NCBI GenBank assembly: GCA_934716995.1
Contig: CAKUYO010000017.1
Span: 1-47,909 of the forward strand
Source of the DNA: an uncultured Bacteroidales bacterium
GTDB lineage: Bacteria; Bacteroidota; Bacteroidia; Bacteroidales; Paludibacteraceae
DNA length: 47,909 nucleotides
Direction of reading: 5' to 3'
Made by a program: the position numbers and the translations under genes. Below, one piece after another: positions 30,118-38,821 of this stretch. Under the pieces are notes generated by a model. The model had not been told where the DNA came from. It was given only the letters and a program-made list of their open reading frames with translations, and did no database searches. Positions within the stretch are counted from its first letter, which is position 1. Every line of letters starts with the position of its first letter.

Positions 30118-30185
30118 CCGCGGACGGGGCGTCTGCGTCCCCGGCGGGCATTCTGTTTTTTGACGACGCGGGACGCGTCGTCCCC
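30118..30185. repeat. Inverted-repeat arms of the GACGACGCG / GCCGGGGACGCG families
   Basis: The left part (CGGACGGGGCGTCTGCG, CCCCGGCGGG) resembles the vapE-inserted element; the right part (30162-30185) is identical to the arm at 11818-11841. Together they look like a composite of two element types. Confidence 0.8.
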
Positions 30186-30234
30186 ATAAACTATGCGTTG
30201 TCCTCCCATAAACTATGCGTTATTCCCATACTCT

Positions 30235-31623
30235 CTATTCTGCGGCTTTGAGGATAAGGGGGGCTATTTCGGTGTTGTCGTGCCAGCCTGTGAAACGCTC
30301 GGCACCGACTCCGACGGCGAAGACGGGAACGGCGTGCCCCGTGTGGTCGTAACTTGTCCAGCCGAGGCGGGCTTTGGCGTTAAGCAGACCGATGGCGGTG
30401 CTGCCGAGTTCGTTCATAGTCTTGTAGAGTGTTTTGACCTTGCCGTCCTTGTGTGCTACGGCTTTGTTATACAAGTCGTGCAGGCGGGCATCCTCGTCGG
30501 CGGTCAGTTCGACGGCGGTATAGAAACCGAGTTGCTTGGAAAGCAGGTCTTTGACCATTTCCCAAGTAGGGGTTTGGTCTTTGAAGAGCGAAGAGAGTTG
30601 GTCGGAGAGTATCCAGGAGGAGCAATGCTGGTGTTGGAGGGCTTGGAGGTTGAGCACATAGCCGCCGTTGCCCATAGCGAGACCGCCCGTCTCGTGGTCG
30701 GCAGTAACAACGATAAGGGTTTCGTCGGGGTGGGCGAGATAGAAGCGGTACGCCTCTTCGAGGGCGGCATCCATATCGAGTGTTTCGCCTATGGCGGTGG
30801 CACCGTCCTGCCCGTGGCAGGCATAGTCGATCATACCTCCCTCGACCATCATAAAGAAACGGTCGTGCTTTTTCTCCAGATAGGGGATAGCGGTTGAGAC
30901 AATCTGACGGAGCGTGAGCGCGTCGGCGGTGCGGTCGATGGCATAGGGGAGGCAGTCGGCTTTCTTGGTGCGGTCGATACCGTCGGTGGCTTGGGTGAGA
31001 ATGAGTTTGTCAGCACTCAGTTTGGTCTGTGCATCGGCATAGCCGTGGGCGATGGTGTAGCCTTGTTTCTCGCAGAGGTCGTAGAGATTAGGGACTTTCT
31101 TGTTGTGCTTATCAGCGGGCTGGTGGAAACCTGCACCGCCGAAGAAATCGAAGCCGGTGTATGCCAGTTGGGTACCGATTTGGTAGTACATGTGGCGGTC
31201 GGGCACTTTGGCATAGAAAGCAGCGGGGGTGGCATGGTCGATGGCGACGGTGGTCATAATACCGATGCCATAGCCCTGCTTTTGCAGGATTTCGGCTACC
31301 GTACGGAGGGTGTCCCGGGCGGGCGAAAGACCGAGAGTTCCGTTGTTGGTTTTGGTACCCGTAGCGAGGCAGGTACCTGCTGCGGAAGAGTCGGTAATGC
31401 CGTTGGAAGCGGAGAAAGTAGCCACCTGACCGGAGTAGGGAAACTGCGTCATAAGCAGCGGTTTGCGCCCGATGCGCCCTTCCAGTTCGGCGAGATACAT
31501 CTCGGAGGCGAGCACCTGGTTGGTACCCATACCGTCGCCGATAAAATAGAATATGTACTTGGCTTGAGCGAAACTCAAGACCGAAAAGAGAATGGCGACT
31601 AACAGGAATGTCGTGCGTTTCAT
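30235..31623 (-). CDS. Alkaline phosphatase
   Basis: The 462-residue protein starts with a signal peptide (MKRTTFLLVAILFSVLSFAQ) and has the alkaline phosphatase pattern: YFIGDGMGTNQV, the nucleophile region TDSSAAGTCLATGTKTNNG, DRFFMMVEGGMIDYACHGQD, VVTADHETGGLAMG and DHTGHAVPVFAVG. It is a periplasmic, zinc-dependent phosphomonoesterase. Between about 330 and 400 it carries a helical insertion (FKDQTPTWEMVKDLLSKQLG). Neighbouring promoters are unclear; a phosphate-starvation site was not seen. Confidence 0.93.
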   Translation of the reverse strand: MKRTTFLLVAILFSVLSFAQAKYIFYFIGDGMGTNQVLASEMYLAELEGRIGRKPLLMTQFPYSGQVATFSASNGITDSSAAGTCLATGTKTNNGTLGLSPARDTLRTVAEILQKQGYGIGIMTTVAIDHATPAAFYAKVPDRHMYYQIGTQLAYTGFDFFGGAGFHQPADKHNKKVPNLYDLCEKQGYTIAHGYADAQTKLSADKLILTQATDGIDRTKKADCLPYAIDRTADALTLRQIVSTAIPYLEKKHDRFFMMVEGGMIDYACHGQDGATAIGETLDMDAALEEAYRFYLAHPDETLIVVTADHETGGLAMGNGGYVLNLQALQHQHCSSWILSDQLSSLFKDQTPTWEMVKDLLSKQLGFYTAVELTADEDARLHDLYNKAVAHKDGKVKTLYKTMNELGSTAIGLLNAKARLGWTSYDHTGHAVPVFAVGVGAERFTGWHDNTEIAPLILKAAE

Positions 31624-31660
31624 ATTGTCAGGTTTTAATCAGTTAGCGGTTTTATATATC

Positions 31661-31750
31661 CTTTGCCGCAGGCGGCAAGAAATCTAAATAAATCTTTGTT
31701 TTAACATCCATAAATTGCCGTAAATCTTATCGCCTTGCGGCAGGAAAGTA
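31661..31750 (+). repeat. Interspersed repeat K, copy 2
   Basis: Begins CTTTGCCGCAGGCGGCAAG, has AAATCTAAATAAATCTTTG, CATCCATAAATTGCCG and TAAATCTTATCGCC, and ends TTGCGGCAGGAAAG. It fills most of the spacer between the alkaline phosphatase and exonuclease genes. Confidence 0.85.
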
Positions 31751-31764
31751 TGCACTATGATTGC

Positions 31765-32466
31765 TCAGTTAGCGGTTTTGTGTGCTTCGGCTTCGCGGGC
31801 AGCCATTACCTCCTGCTGGTGGGCGATCTGCGCCTCGATGTCGGCACGGCGCAGGGCTTCCGTTTCCTTGCGTGAGAGGGTCTTTGTGTCGATCAAATCT
31901 TTGTAAATCAACAGGGTAGCCCATGCGTCGGTGGAGGCATAACGTGCCTGCTCGGGAGTGAGAACGGAGTTTTCCCAGTTGGTGAGTTGCTGCGCTTTGG
32001 AGATTTTCTTGCCGAAACAGATGGCGAACATCTTCTGCAAGCCGAGATCCATAATGCCGTATCTGCCCGCGATGGATTGGAGGTCGATGCAGTTGGCGGG
32101 TTTGAAATCGCGTCGCCGGCGCAAGCCGTTGATGTCGTCTTTGAAAGCGAGTCCGACCTTGCGTATAGCGGGATTGGCAAAGAGGTCAGCCAGTTCCTTG
32201 GGCATACCCACGTGGGTGAGACGGAAGAGGTAGCAGCGCTCCTCGGTAGCGATCTGGACGAGGGCGGTAGGGTAGTGGACACCGCGCGTAAAACTCGGTC
32301 GTGCCTCGGTATCGACGCCCAAGACCTCCTGTTGGTTCAGATAGGCGACTGCAGCCGGCACTTTCTCCGGGGTATCGACGATGATCACCTCGCCGTCGAA
32401 TTGGGCAAGCGGCATCCACTGGATGAGGTCTTTGGCAATATGATGTATGTAACTGTTCGCTTTCAT
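31765..32466 (-). CDS. DEDDy-type 3'-5' exonuclease domain protein
   Basis: I start at ATG 32466 (MKANSYIHHIAKDLIQWMPL), where it overlaps the stop of DUF5063 as TGATG. The 233-residue protein has the RNase D-like exonuclease motifs: VLGVDTEARPSF (Asp, Glu), NCIDLQSIAG (Asp) and RYASTDAWATLLIY (Tyr, Asp). Such proteins trim RNA or single-stranded DNA ends. No HRDC domain is present, so it is not full RNase D. The C-terminus is charged and helical. Confidence 0.9.
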   Translation of the reverse strand: MKANSYIHHIAKDLIQWMPLAQFDGEVIIVDTPEKVPAAVAYLNQQEVLGVDTEARPSFTRGVHYPTALVQIATEERCYLFRLTHVGMPKELADLFANPAIRKVGLAFKDDINGLRRRRDFKPANCIDLQSIAGRYGIMDLGLQKMFAICFGKKISKAQQLTNWENSVLTPEQARYASTDAWATLLIYKDLIDTKTLSRKETEALRRADIEAQIAHQQEVMAAREAEAHKTAN

Positions 32467-32990
32467 CAGTCTTCGTCGGATAGCAGCGAGAGGGCATGGA
32501 GGGCACGCATGGCATTGAGCAGTTTCTGCCCCCAATGCTCGCGGAACGCCACGAGACACGCCAGGACGGCATCGTTCATCACTTCTTCCTGCCCCGTTTG
32601 GAACGCGGCTGCCATATCTTTCAGTTCCTGGTAGATGTCCGCCAGATTCTCGGATATATAGGCTGTGATGGGTTCGTCGCTGTACTGTATGTCGTTGAGA
32701 AAAACCTCGAGGTAGGCATCGTCGGTGCCGAGGAGGTTCTTGACGCCCGATTGGATATAGTTGTAGTCCTCCTCCTGCACGAAATGCTGCGGCTCACCAT
32801 CCAGCAGGGCTTCGGGTTGGTGGAGGAGGCGCGTTTTGAGATAGAGCAAAGGCAGCAGGCAGAGGATTTTCCCGATGAACTCGTGCCGGTCGGTCTCGGC
32901 AGTATGCTCCAGAAAGAGACAGGTCTGCGCCGCCACCGTAACAAACTCGATGGTAGCGTCTTGATATACAAAATGTTTTGTTTCTTCCAT
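32466..32990 (-). CDS. DUF5063 domain protein
   Basis: I start at ATG 32990 (MEETKHFVYQDATIEFVTVA), 174 residues. The protein is helical and acidic, with ETDRHEFIGKILCLLPLLYL, an internal EEDYNYIQSGVKNLLGTDDA, a TAYISENLADIYQELKDMAA segment and a C-terminal FREHWGQKLLNAMRALHAL. This fits DUF5063, which in Bacteroidota usually precedes the 3'-5' exonuclease gene. Function unknown. Its promoter is interleaved with the divergent one at 33026. Confidence 0.87.
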   Translation of the reverse strand: MEETKHFVYQDATIEFVTVAAQTCLFLEHTAETDRHEFIGKILCLLPLLYLKTRLLHQPEALLDGEPQHFVQEEDYNYIQSGVKNLLGTDDAYLEVFLNDIQYSDEPITAYISENLADIYQELKDMAAAFQTGQEEVMNDAVLACLVAFREHWGQKLLNAMRALHALSLLSDED

Positions 32991-33008
32991 ACGCAACTTA
33001 AAAATCGT

Positions 33009-33041
33009 GCAAAGGTACGACAAAATTTGTGGATATGCAAA
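33009..33041 (-). promoter_or_regulatory. Promoter for DUF5063-exonuclease genes
   Basis: Minus-strand TACCTTTGC (33009-33017) with TTTG 20 bases upstream (33038-33041). Confidence 0.87.
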
Positions 33042-33058
33042 TTTTTCTGTACCTTTGC
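33026..33058 (+). promoter_or_regulatory. Promoter for periplasmic coiled-coil protein-upp
   Basis: TTTG (33026-33029), a 20-base spacer, TACCTTTGC (33050-33058). It interleaves with the minus-strand promoter in the same 17-base offset as at 9049/9066. Confidence 0.87.
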
Positions 33059-33082
33059 AGCGCAATCAAATATATTAAAATA

Positions 33083-33733
33083 ATGAAAAAGATTGGATTA
33101 GTTTTTGCCTCTGTGGCATTATGCACTACCCTGAATGCACAGCATGTAACTCCGCTGAACATCAACCTTATGGACTTTTCACTGGACTCTCTCCGCACTG
33201 TATATGCAGCCGATGCGCCGATGTACCGTGCCGAGTTGGAGCGCATACAGAATGTACAGGATGCCAATGACAAAGCCCTGTCGCAAGCCCGCCGCGAACT
33301 GAAAGACGAAAAAGCGCATGCGAAAGATGTTGCCGCATATCTGAAAGAGCGCGAGTCGGCTATTGCAAGTTTGCAAAAAGCCTGCGAGACGGAGCAGAAA
33401 GCATTGTCGGATATGCAGTCGTCGATAGAAAAGACGCTGAAGAAAGTGCAGAAATCGTCGTTGCTGAACCGTCAGTCGTCGGATGCACGCACTACGGCGT
33501 TGCAGGGTGAGAAAAAAGAGGTGATCCGCCTGCAGGACGAGTTGGTGGCACGCCAGAAACGCCTGACCGCCATGCTGGACCGTGTGCGTGCCGACCAAGG
33601 CGAGTTGGCTACCTTCAATATGGAGATACAGAACAAGGAAGTGGACTTGACCCAGTTGGAGAGTACGCTGAAGGTGCGCAAAGAGTCTGTAAAAGCCGAG
33701 TTGAAGAATGTAAAAGCCGGTATGAAGAAATAA
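33083..33733 (+). CDS. Secreted coiled-coil protein of unknown function
   Basis: I start at ATG 33083 (MKKIGLVFASVALCTTLNAQ), a clean signal peptide with cleavage after NAQ; upstream codons overlap the promoter. The mature protein (about 196 residues) is almost entirely a heptad-patterned coiled coil (residues 50-216), rich in Lys, Glu and Gln with no cysteine motif. It is separated from upp by one base. A periplasmic adaptor or outer-membrane tethering role is possible but unsupported. Confidence 0.8.
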   Translation: MKKIGLVFASVALCTTLNAQHVTPLNINLMDFSLDSLRTVYAADAPMYRAELERIQNVQDANDKALSQARRELKDEKAHAKDVAAYLKERESAIASLQKACETEQKALSDMQSSIEKTLKKVQKSSLLNRQSSDARTTALQGEKKEVIRLQDELVARQKRLTAMLDRVRADQGELATFNMEIQNKEVDLTQLESTLKVRKESVKAELKNVKAGMKK

Positions 33734-33734
33734 T

Positions 33735-34400
33735 ATGAAAGTAGTTAATCTGTCGGAGAAAAACTCTCTGCTAAACCAGTACCTGAAAGAGATCCGCGAC
33801 GTAAACATCCAAAAGGACAGTCTGCGTTTCCGCCGTAACATCGAGCGCATCGGCGAACTGATGGCGTTTGAGGTGAGCAAGGCACTCGATTACCGGAAAG
33901 AGGACGTGCAGACCCCTCTCGGTGTGGCGGAGGTGCAAACCATCAGCAACCGGATCGTGCTGGGTACTATTCTGCGTGCAGGTCTGCCGCTGCACCAAGG
34001 TTTCCTGAATATGTTTGACGGGGCGGAGAACGCCTTTCTGAGCGCCTACCGCCGCATGGGGCGCAATGTAAAAGGACAGCAGGAGATAGAGATTGTGGCG
34101 GAGTATCTGGCTGCACCGAAATTGGACGGCAAGACCTTGATACTGGTGGATCCGATGCTGGCAACGGGTATGTCGATGGAGGTGGCTTACCGTGCACTGC
34201 TGGCACACGGTACGCCTGCCACCACGCATCTCTGTTGCACGATTGGTACGACGCAGGCAGTGAAATACCTGAAAAAGATGCTGCCCGAAGACCACATCAC
34301 ACTCTGGTGCGCTGCGATAGATCCTGTTCTAAACGAAAAGAAATATATCGTTCCCGGTTTGGGCGACGCAGGCGACTTGTGCTTCGGACAGAAACTATAA
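33735..34400 (+). CDS. upp: Uracil phosphoribosyltransferase
   Basis: The 221-residue enzyme has the Upp pattern: GTILRAGLPLHQGFLNMFDG, the PRPP-binding TLILVDPMLATGMSMEVA and the C-terminal YIVPGLGDAGDLCFGQKL with the uracil-binding GDAGD. It converts uracil and PRPP to UMP in pyrimidine salvage. It follows the coiled-coil gene by one base and shares its promoter. Confidence 0.95.
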   Translation: MKVVNLSEKNSLLNQYLKEIRDVNIQKDSLRFRRNIERIGELMAFEVSKALDYRKEDVQTPLGVAEVQTISNRIVLGTILRAGLPLHQGFLNMFDGAENAFLSAYRRMGRNVKGQQEIEIVAEYLAAPKLDGKTLILVDPMLATGMSMEVAYRALLAHGTPATTHLCCTIGTTQAVKYLKKMLPEDHITLWCAAIDPVLNEKKYIVPGLGDAGDLCFGQKL

Positions 34401-34777
34401 GACGCTGTTGGTTCTATGCACCTGCGATAGTAGTGGCGGTGGTGATTGCGGTGCTCTCGCTGATGGAGAATCCGCAGATGGATCTATTAGACCGGCACGG
34501 CGACAAGTTCTGGCATACGATGATGTATGTCGGTCTGGCGTTTGTGCTGACGGGCGGGCTGATTGCGGACAAACGCCGGTCGTGGGGATATGCCGTGGTG
34601 GCATGGGCTGTAGCAACGGGCTACGGCGGACTGATGGAGTTGCTGCAGGAATGGTGTACCGTCTCCCGTACGGGCGACTTGTATGACTGGTATGCCGATA
34701 TGATTGGTGCATTGGCAGGAGTGGTGTCGGCGTATATAGTCTGGTGGATATGCAAGAAGACAGGTTGTATCAGATAG
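34379..34777 (+). CDS. VanZ-like small membrane protein
   Basis: Four hydrophobic segments follow a short basic N-terminus: YAPAIVVAVVIAVLSLM, the DKFWHTMMYVGLAFVLTGGL segment with the conserved D-K-x-x-H, GYAVVAWAVATGYGGLMELL and the DWYADMIGALAGVVSAYIVW segment with D-x-x-x-N/M-x-x-G. This is the VanZ-like family, which has no settled function outside teicoplanin resistance. No ATG is available; GTG 34379, inside the last upp codons, is the best start. The 3' end overlaps dprA. Confidence 0.82.
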   Translation: MLRTETIRRCWFYAPAIVVAVVIAVLSLMENPQMDLLDRHGDKFWHTMMYVGLAFVLTGGLIADKRRSWGYAVVAWAVATGYGGLMELLQEWCTVSRTGDLYDWYADMIGALAGVVSAYIVWWICKKTGCIR

Positions 34778-35826
34778 CGGTCAGTATGCTGTTCCGCAAC
34801 CGTCTGCGCAAGGCATTGCAGTTGCTTGAACACTACGGTTCCGCCTACGAGGTATGGCAGCATACGGACGAGGCGGATATGCAGGCGGTATGGCAGCGTG
34901 CAGAGGGTGAGTTGGAGTTTATAGACCGCCACCAGATCCAAATGCTGTGGTGTGAAGAAGCCCAGTATCCGTTCCGGTTGCGCGAGTGTCCCGACCGGCC
35001 TCTTGTTCTCTATTCCAAAGGAAATATCCGTTTTGAAGATGCCAAAGTGGTGTCGGTGGTAGGTACGCGTGTGGCTACCGACCGCGGCAAGGAGCAGACG
35101 CGGCAATTAGTGCTTGATCTGGCACGGCAGATACCGAATATCGTGATTGTCAGCGGGCTGGCATACGGCATAGACATTGCCGCCCACCGCGCGGCAATAG
35201 AAGCGGGGGTGTCCACGGTGATCGTGCCGGCACACGGTCTGGACCGGATTTATCCGTCGTTGCACCGCCCTGTGGCGGTGCAGGCATTGGAGAACGGCGG
35301 TATATTGACCGAATATCCGAGCGGCACGAAACCCGATGCGTTCAACTTTGTGGCACGCAACCGAATCATTGCGGGTCTGGCGGATGCGGTAGTAGTGGTG
35401 GAATCGAAGCAGAAAGGCGGTTCACTGATCACCGCACAGATGGCGTGCGATTACAACCGCGACCTGTTTGCTTTTCCCGGACGTTCTTCCGATGAGAACT
35501 CACGCGGGTGCAATCTGTTGATACGCAACCAGAAAGCGCAACTCATCCAATCAGCGGACGACCTGATAGATTCCATGCAATGGACAACCGTCAGCACAAG
35601 GAAACAGCCCGTTCAAACCGAGATCAGCGACCTGTTCGGCACGCTTACGCCCACCCAGCGCACGCTGATCGACAAACTGCACGAACAGGAGGACGGTATG
35701 CATATCAATATGGTGGTATTGGAGACGCAGATCCCATACTCGCAGGCTTCTGCCGACCTGATGCTTCTGGAGATGCAAGGCTATGTCAAATCGCTCCCCG
35801 GCGGCATTTATCGTGCATTAAAATAA
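34750..35826 (+). CDS. dprA: DNA-processing protein A
   Basis: The 358-residue protein has a helical N-terminal part (1-80) and a Rossmann-like DprA domain: SVVGTRVATDRGKEQTRQL, VSGLAYGIDIAAHRAAI, VIVPAHGLDRIYPSLHR, PDAFNFVARNRIIAGLAD and KGGSLITAQMACDYNRDLF, ending in a winged helix. DprA loads RecA on incoming single-stranded DNA in transformation. GTG 34744 is an alternative start. It overlaps the VanZ-like gene. Confidence 0.95.
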   Translation: MQEDRLYQIAVSMLFRNRLRKALQLLEHYGSAYEVWQHTDEADMQAVWQRAEGELEFIDRHQIQMLWCEEAQYPFRLRECPDRPLVLYSKGNIRFEDAKVVSVVGTRVATDRGKEQTRQLVLDLARQIPNIVIVSGLAYGIDIAAHRAAIEAGVSTVIVPAHGLDRIYPSLHRPVAVQALENGGILTEYPSGTKPDAFNFVARNRIIAGLADAVVVVESKQKGGSLITAQMACDYNRDLFAFPGRSSDENSRGCNLLIRNQKAQLIQSADDLIDSMQWTTVSTRKQPVQTEISDLFGTLTPTQRTLIDKLHEQEDGMHINMVVLETQIPYSQASADLMLLEMQGYVKSLPGGIYRALK

Positions 35827-35847
35827 CGTGAGTTCGAAATAAAACTC

Positions 35848-35940
35848 CTATGCCGCAGAGCGGCAAGAAATCTAAGTAAATCTTGGATTTTCACATCCAT
35901 AAATTGCCGTGAATCTTATCGCCTACGGCGGCAAAGTAAG
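35848..35940 (+). repeat. Interspersed repeat K, copy 3
   Basis: Starts TATGCCGCAGAGCGGCAAG, contains AAATCTAAGTAAATCTTGG, CATCCATAAATTGCCGTG and AATCTTATCGCC, and ends TACGGCGGCAAAGTAAG. It shares nearly the whole length with 31661-31750. Confidence 0.86.
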
Positions 35941-36017
35941 ACAATTTTCTTATTCGAACTGACGTGATTATTTGCGGCAAAAGGATAAGCCGCTGTGTAG
36001 GGCGGATGCGGACTAAA

Positions 36018-36050
36018 TTTGCATAAACAAAAAAAAAGCAGTACTTTTGC
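36018..36050 (+). promoter_or_regulatory. topA promoter
   Basis: TTTG (36018-36021), a 20-base spacer rich in A and TACTTTTGC (36042-36050). Confidence 0.86.
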
Positions 36051-36123
36051 CCGCGTTTTCGTTTTCATGGTATTACGAGTATGTCGGTTTCCGAATCGAT
36101 ACACCTTAATATAATAGGAATAT

Positions 36124-38433
36124 ATGAGCAAAAATCTTGTAATTGTTGAGTCTCCTGCCAAGGCAAAGACCATAGAGAAATTTTTAGGAGAGGACTACCA
36201 CGTCCTGTCTTCGCAAGGACATATCAGGGATATAGAACCGCTTGGCAAAAACAGTATGGGCATTGATTTCGAGCACAATTACCGCCCGAACTATGTGGTA
36301 GATCCGAAAAAGCAGCACCTGCTGGACACTCTCAAAACCGAGGTTAAGAAGGCCGATACGGTCTGGCTTGCAAGCGATGAGGACCGCGAGGGGGAGGCTA
36401 TTGCATGGCACTTGAAAGAGGTACTCAATCTGGACAAGAAAGAGACCAAACGTATCGTCTTCCACGAAATAACCAAAACGGCTATTCAGCAGGCAATACT
36501 GCAGCCGCGGGATATAGATTACAACCTGGTAAACGCCCAGCAGGCACGCCGTGTACTTGACCGTATTGTCGGTTTTGAGTTGTCACCCGTGCTATGGAAA
36601 AAGGTTACCACCGGTTTGAGCGCAGGACGCGTGCAGTCGGTTGCCGTGCGATTGGTGGTGGAGCGCGAACGCGAAATAGAGAATTTCAAGACCACTTCGC
36701 AGTATCGCGTTCTGGCGGATTTTACCAACGGTAAAGAGGGAATGCTCCTGCATACCGAACTCAATCACCGTTTTGCCACCAAGGAAGAGGCGTATGCTTT
36801 TCTGGAGCAATGCGCTGCGGCTGATTTCCGTATCGCTGACATCCAGAAGAAACCCGCCAAGCGTACCCCGGCTCCGCCATTCACCACTTCTTCACTCCAA
36901 CAGGAGGCGGCACGCAAACTGAAGTTTCCCGTATCGAAAACCATGCGTCTGGCACAATCGCTTTACGAGGCGGGACATATCACCTATATGCGTACCGACT
37001 CGGTGAACCTAAGTACACTGGCACTATCGACCGCCAAGGAGGAGATACTCAGCGAATACGGGGAACAATACTCGCACACACGCCAGTATCACACTTCCAG
37101 CAAAGGGGCGCAAGAGGCGCACGAGGCCATCCGCCCTACTTATATGAGCAAGCGCACGGCCGGCAACGGCAGCGACGAACAACGTCTATACGAACTGATT
37201 TGGAAGCGCACGATTGCCTGTCAGATGGCGGATGCCGAGATAGAGACCACCCGTATAGAAGTGAAAATATCCGGTACCGATTATCTGTTTGCAGCCACAG
37301 GCAAAGTGGTTACGTTTGACGGTTTTATGCGTGCATACGTTCAGTCGAACGACGACCCCGAAGAAGACACACCGGTATTGCCGCAAGTGTCAGCCGGCGA
37401 ACCTCTGCAAAACATAGAAACTACTGCCCAACAGACTTTCTCGCAGCCGCCTTACCGCTACAACGAGGCAACGCTGGTGAAAAAAATGGAAGAACTGGGC
37501 ATCGGGCGTCCTTCCACCTATGCCACTATCATCGAGACTATCCAGACGAGAAAATATGTGGAGCGCGGCAGTGTTGCAGGGCAAAAACGCGACTATACCA
37601 TACTGACGCTGAAAAACGGCAAGATAACGGAAAAGCAAAAGCAGGAAATGTATGGTGCAGACCAGCAAAAACTGCTGCCTACCGACCTGGGACGTATCAC
37701 CAACGATTTTTTGGTGAGCCAGTTTCCTGATATCCTGAGTTACGATTTTACGGCGCACGAGGAGGAAAACTTTGACCGTATAGCCGAGGGAAAAGCCGAC
37801 TGGGTGAATACGGTGGATACTTTCTACAAGGCTTTTCACCCGCAACTGCTGCAGATACCTGCCGGCAAGGTGGCGGGACGCGAACTGGGCAAGGACCCGG
37901 AAACAGGCGAACCGGTAGTAGCCAAAATCAGCAAATTGGGTCCCTGTATCCAAATCGGCGGCGGGGATGATACACAAAAACCGCGCTTTGCTTCACTCAA
38001 GAAAGGACAGTCCATTTTCTCTATCACTCTGCCCGAGGCATTGGATCTGTTCAAGAGTGCACTGCCTTATACATTGGGGCAATTGGAGGGAGAAGATGTG
38101 GTTGTAGGCGAGGGGAAATTTGGTCCGTACCTGCGCTATAAAGGCGGGTTTACCAGCATTCCGAAGACGCTTGACCCGATGAAGATTACCATAGAAGAAG
38201 CGCAATCGTTGATTGAGAAAAAGGCTCACCAGCAAGATCCGATACACGTATATGGGGATATTCAGGTGTTGAACGGGCGTTTTGGCGCATACATCAAAGC
38301 CCCGGGCGGGAACTATAAGATTCCGCAAGGTACCAATGCCGAAGATTTGACCGAGGCAGATTGCCAACAAATCATCAATACCACATCCCCTACCGGGCAA
38401 AAACGCGGTTTTAAGCGAAAAAGTGCAAAATAA
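36124..38433 (+). CDS. topA: DNA topoisomerase I
   Basis: The 769-residue enzyme has a TOPRIM domain (LVIVESPAKAKTIEKFLG at 5-22; WLASDEDREGEAIAWHL), the central gate with the active-site tyrosine Y288 in ITYMRTDSVN, and RPSTYATIIETIQ. Instead of zinc fingers the C-terminus carries two or three basic repeats (KLGPCIQIGGGD, GKFGPYLRYKGGF, GRFGAYIKAPGGN). It relaxes negative supercoils. Its start is supported by the promoter and leader. Confidence 0.97.
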   Translation: MSKNLVIVESPAKAKTIEKFLGEDYHVLSSQGHIRDIEPLGKNSMGIDFEHNYRPNYVVDPKKQHLLDTLKTEVKKADTVWLASDEDREGEAIAWHLKEVLNLDKKETKRIVFHEITKTAIQQAILQPRDIDYNLVNAQQARRVLDRIVGFELSPVLWKKVTTGLSAGRVQSVAVRLVVEREREIENFKTTSQYRVLADFTNGKEGMLLHTELNHRFATKEEAYAFLEQCAAADFRIADIQKKPAKRTPAPPFTTSSLQQEAARKLKFPVSKTMRLAQSLYEAGHITYMRTDSVNLSTLALSTAKEEILSEYGEQYSHTRQYHTSSKGAQEAHEAIRPTYMSKRTAGNGSDEQRLYELIWKRTIACQMADAEIETTRIEVKISGTDYLFAATGKVVTFDGFMRAYVQSNDDPEEDTPVLPQVSAGEPLQNIETTAQQTFSQPPYRYNEATLVKKMEELGIGRPSTYATIIETIQTRKYVERGSVAGQKRDYTILTLKNGKITEKQKQEMYGADQQKLLPTDLGRITNDFLVSQFPDILSYDFTAHEEENFDRIAEGKADWVNTVDTFYKAFHPQLLQIPAGKVAGRELGKDPETGEPVVAKISKLGPCIQIGGGDDTQKPRFASLKKGQSIFSITLPEALDLFKSALPYTLGQLEGEDVVVGEGKFGPYLRYKGGFTSIPKTLDPMKITIEEAQSLIEKKAHQQDPIHVYGDIQVLNGRFGAYIKAPGGNYKIPQGTNAEDLTEADCQQIINTTSPTGQKRGFKRKSAK

Positions 38434-38466
38434 TTTGCGTAAATAAAAAAAATGCCGTACCTTTGC
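38434..38466 (+). promoter_or_regulatory. tRNA-Pro promoter
   Basis: TTTG (38434-38437), a 20-base spacer and TACCTTTGC (38458-38466), directly after the topA stop. Confidence 0.84.
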
Positions 38467-38538
38467 ACCCGCTTTTGCGTAAAAGGCTGTGATTGACTGC
38501 CTGCAAGTGTGGTTAGATTGCAGGAGTGCAAAGGCACC

Positions 38539-38611
38539 CGAGAAGTAGCGCAGTTGGTAGCGCACCACGTTCGGGACGTGGGGGTCGGGCGTTCGAGTCG
38601 CCTCTTCTCGA
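38539..38611 (+). tRNA. tRNA-Pro (anticodon CGG)
   Basis: Acceptor CGAGAAG/CTTCTCG with discriminator A, D stem GCGC/GCGC, anticodon stem CCACG/CGTGG around TTCGGGA (anticodon CGG), and T arm GGGCG-TTCGAGT-CGCCT. The C1-G72 pair fits proline. The CCA end is not encoded. Confidence 0.95.
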
Positions 38612-38616
38612 CAGAC

Positions 38617-38655
38617 AAAAAACCTGTTTGATGTATTCATCAAGCAGGTTTTTGC
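38617..38655 (+). terminator. Terminator after tRNA-Pro
   Basis: AAAACCTGTTTGATG pairs with CATCAAGCAGGTTTTT, with a one-base bulge and a short T run. Confidence 0.85.
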
Positions 38656-38715
38656 TTGTTATAGACTTAATAATGGTAAAATAATTCCCTAAAAGTGTGG
38701 AGATTTTACAATTTA

Positions 38716-38747
38716 TTTGTGTGCTAAGTGTTTTTTCTGTAACTTTG
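38716..38747 (+). promoter_or_regulatory. Promoter of outer-membrane barrel gene
   Basis: TTTG (38716-38719), 20 bases, TAACTTTG (38740-38747). Confidence 0.82.
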
Positions 38748-38821
38748 TGCAAAATTATTGTGTGGGTGTTCCGCTCTGCAGCGTTAAGCAACCCCGTGAT
38801 ACAACCAATTTTGTAAATCTG

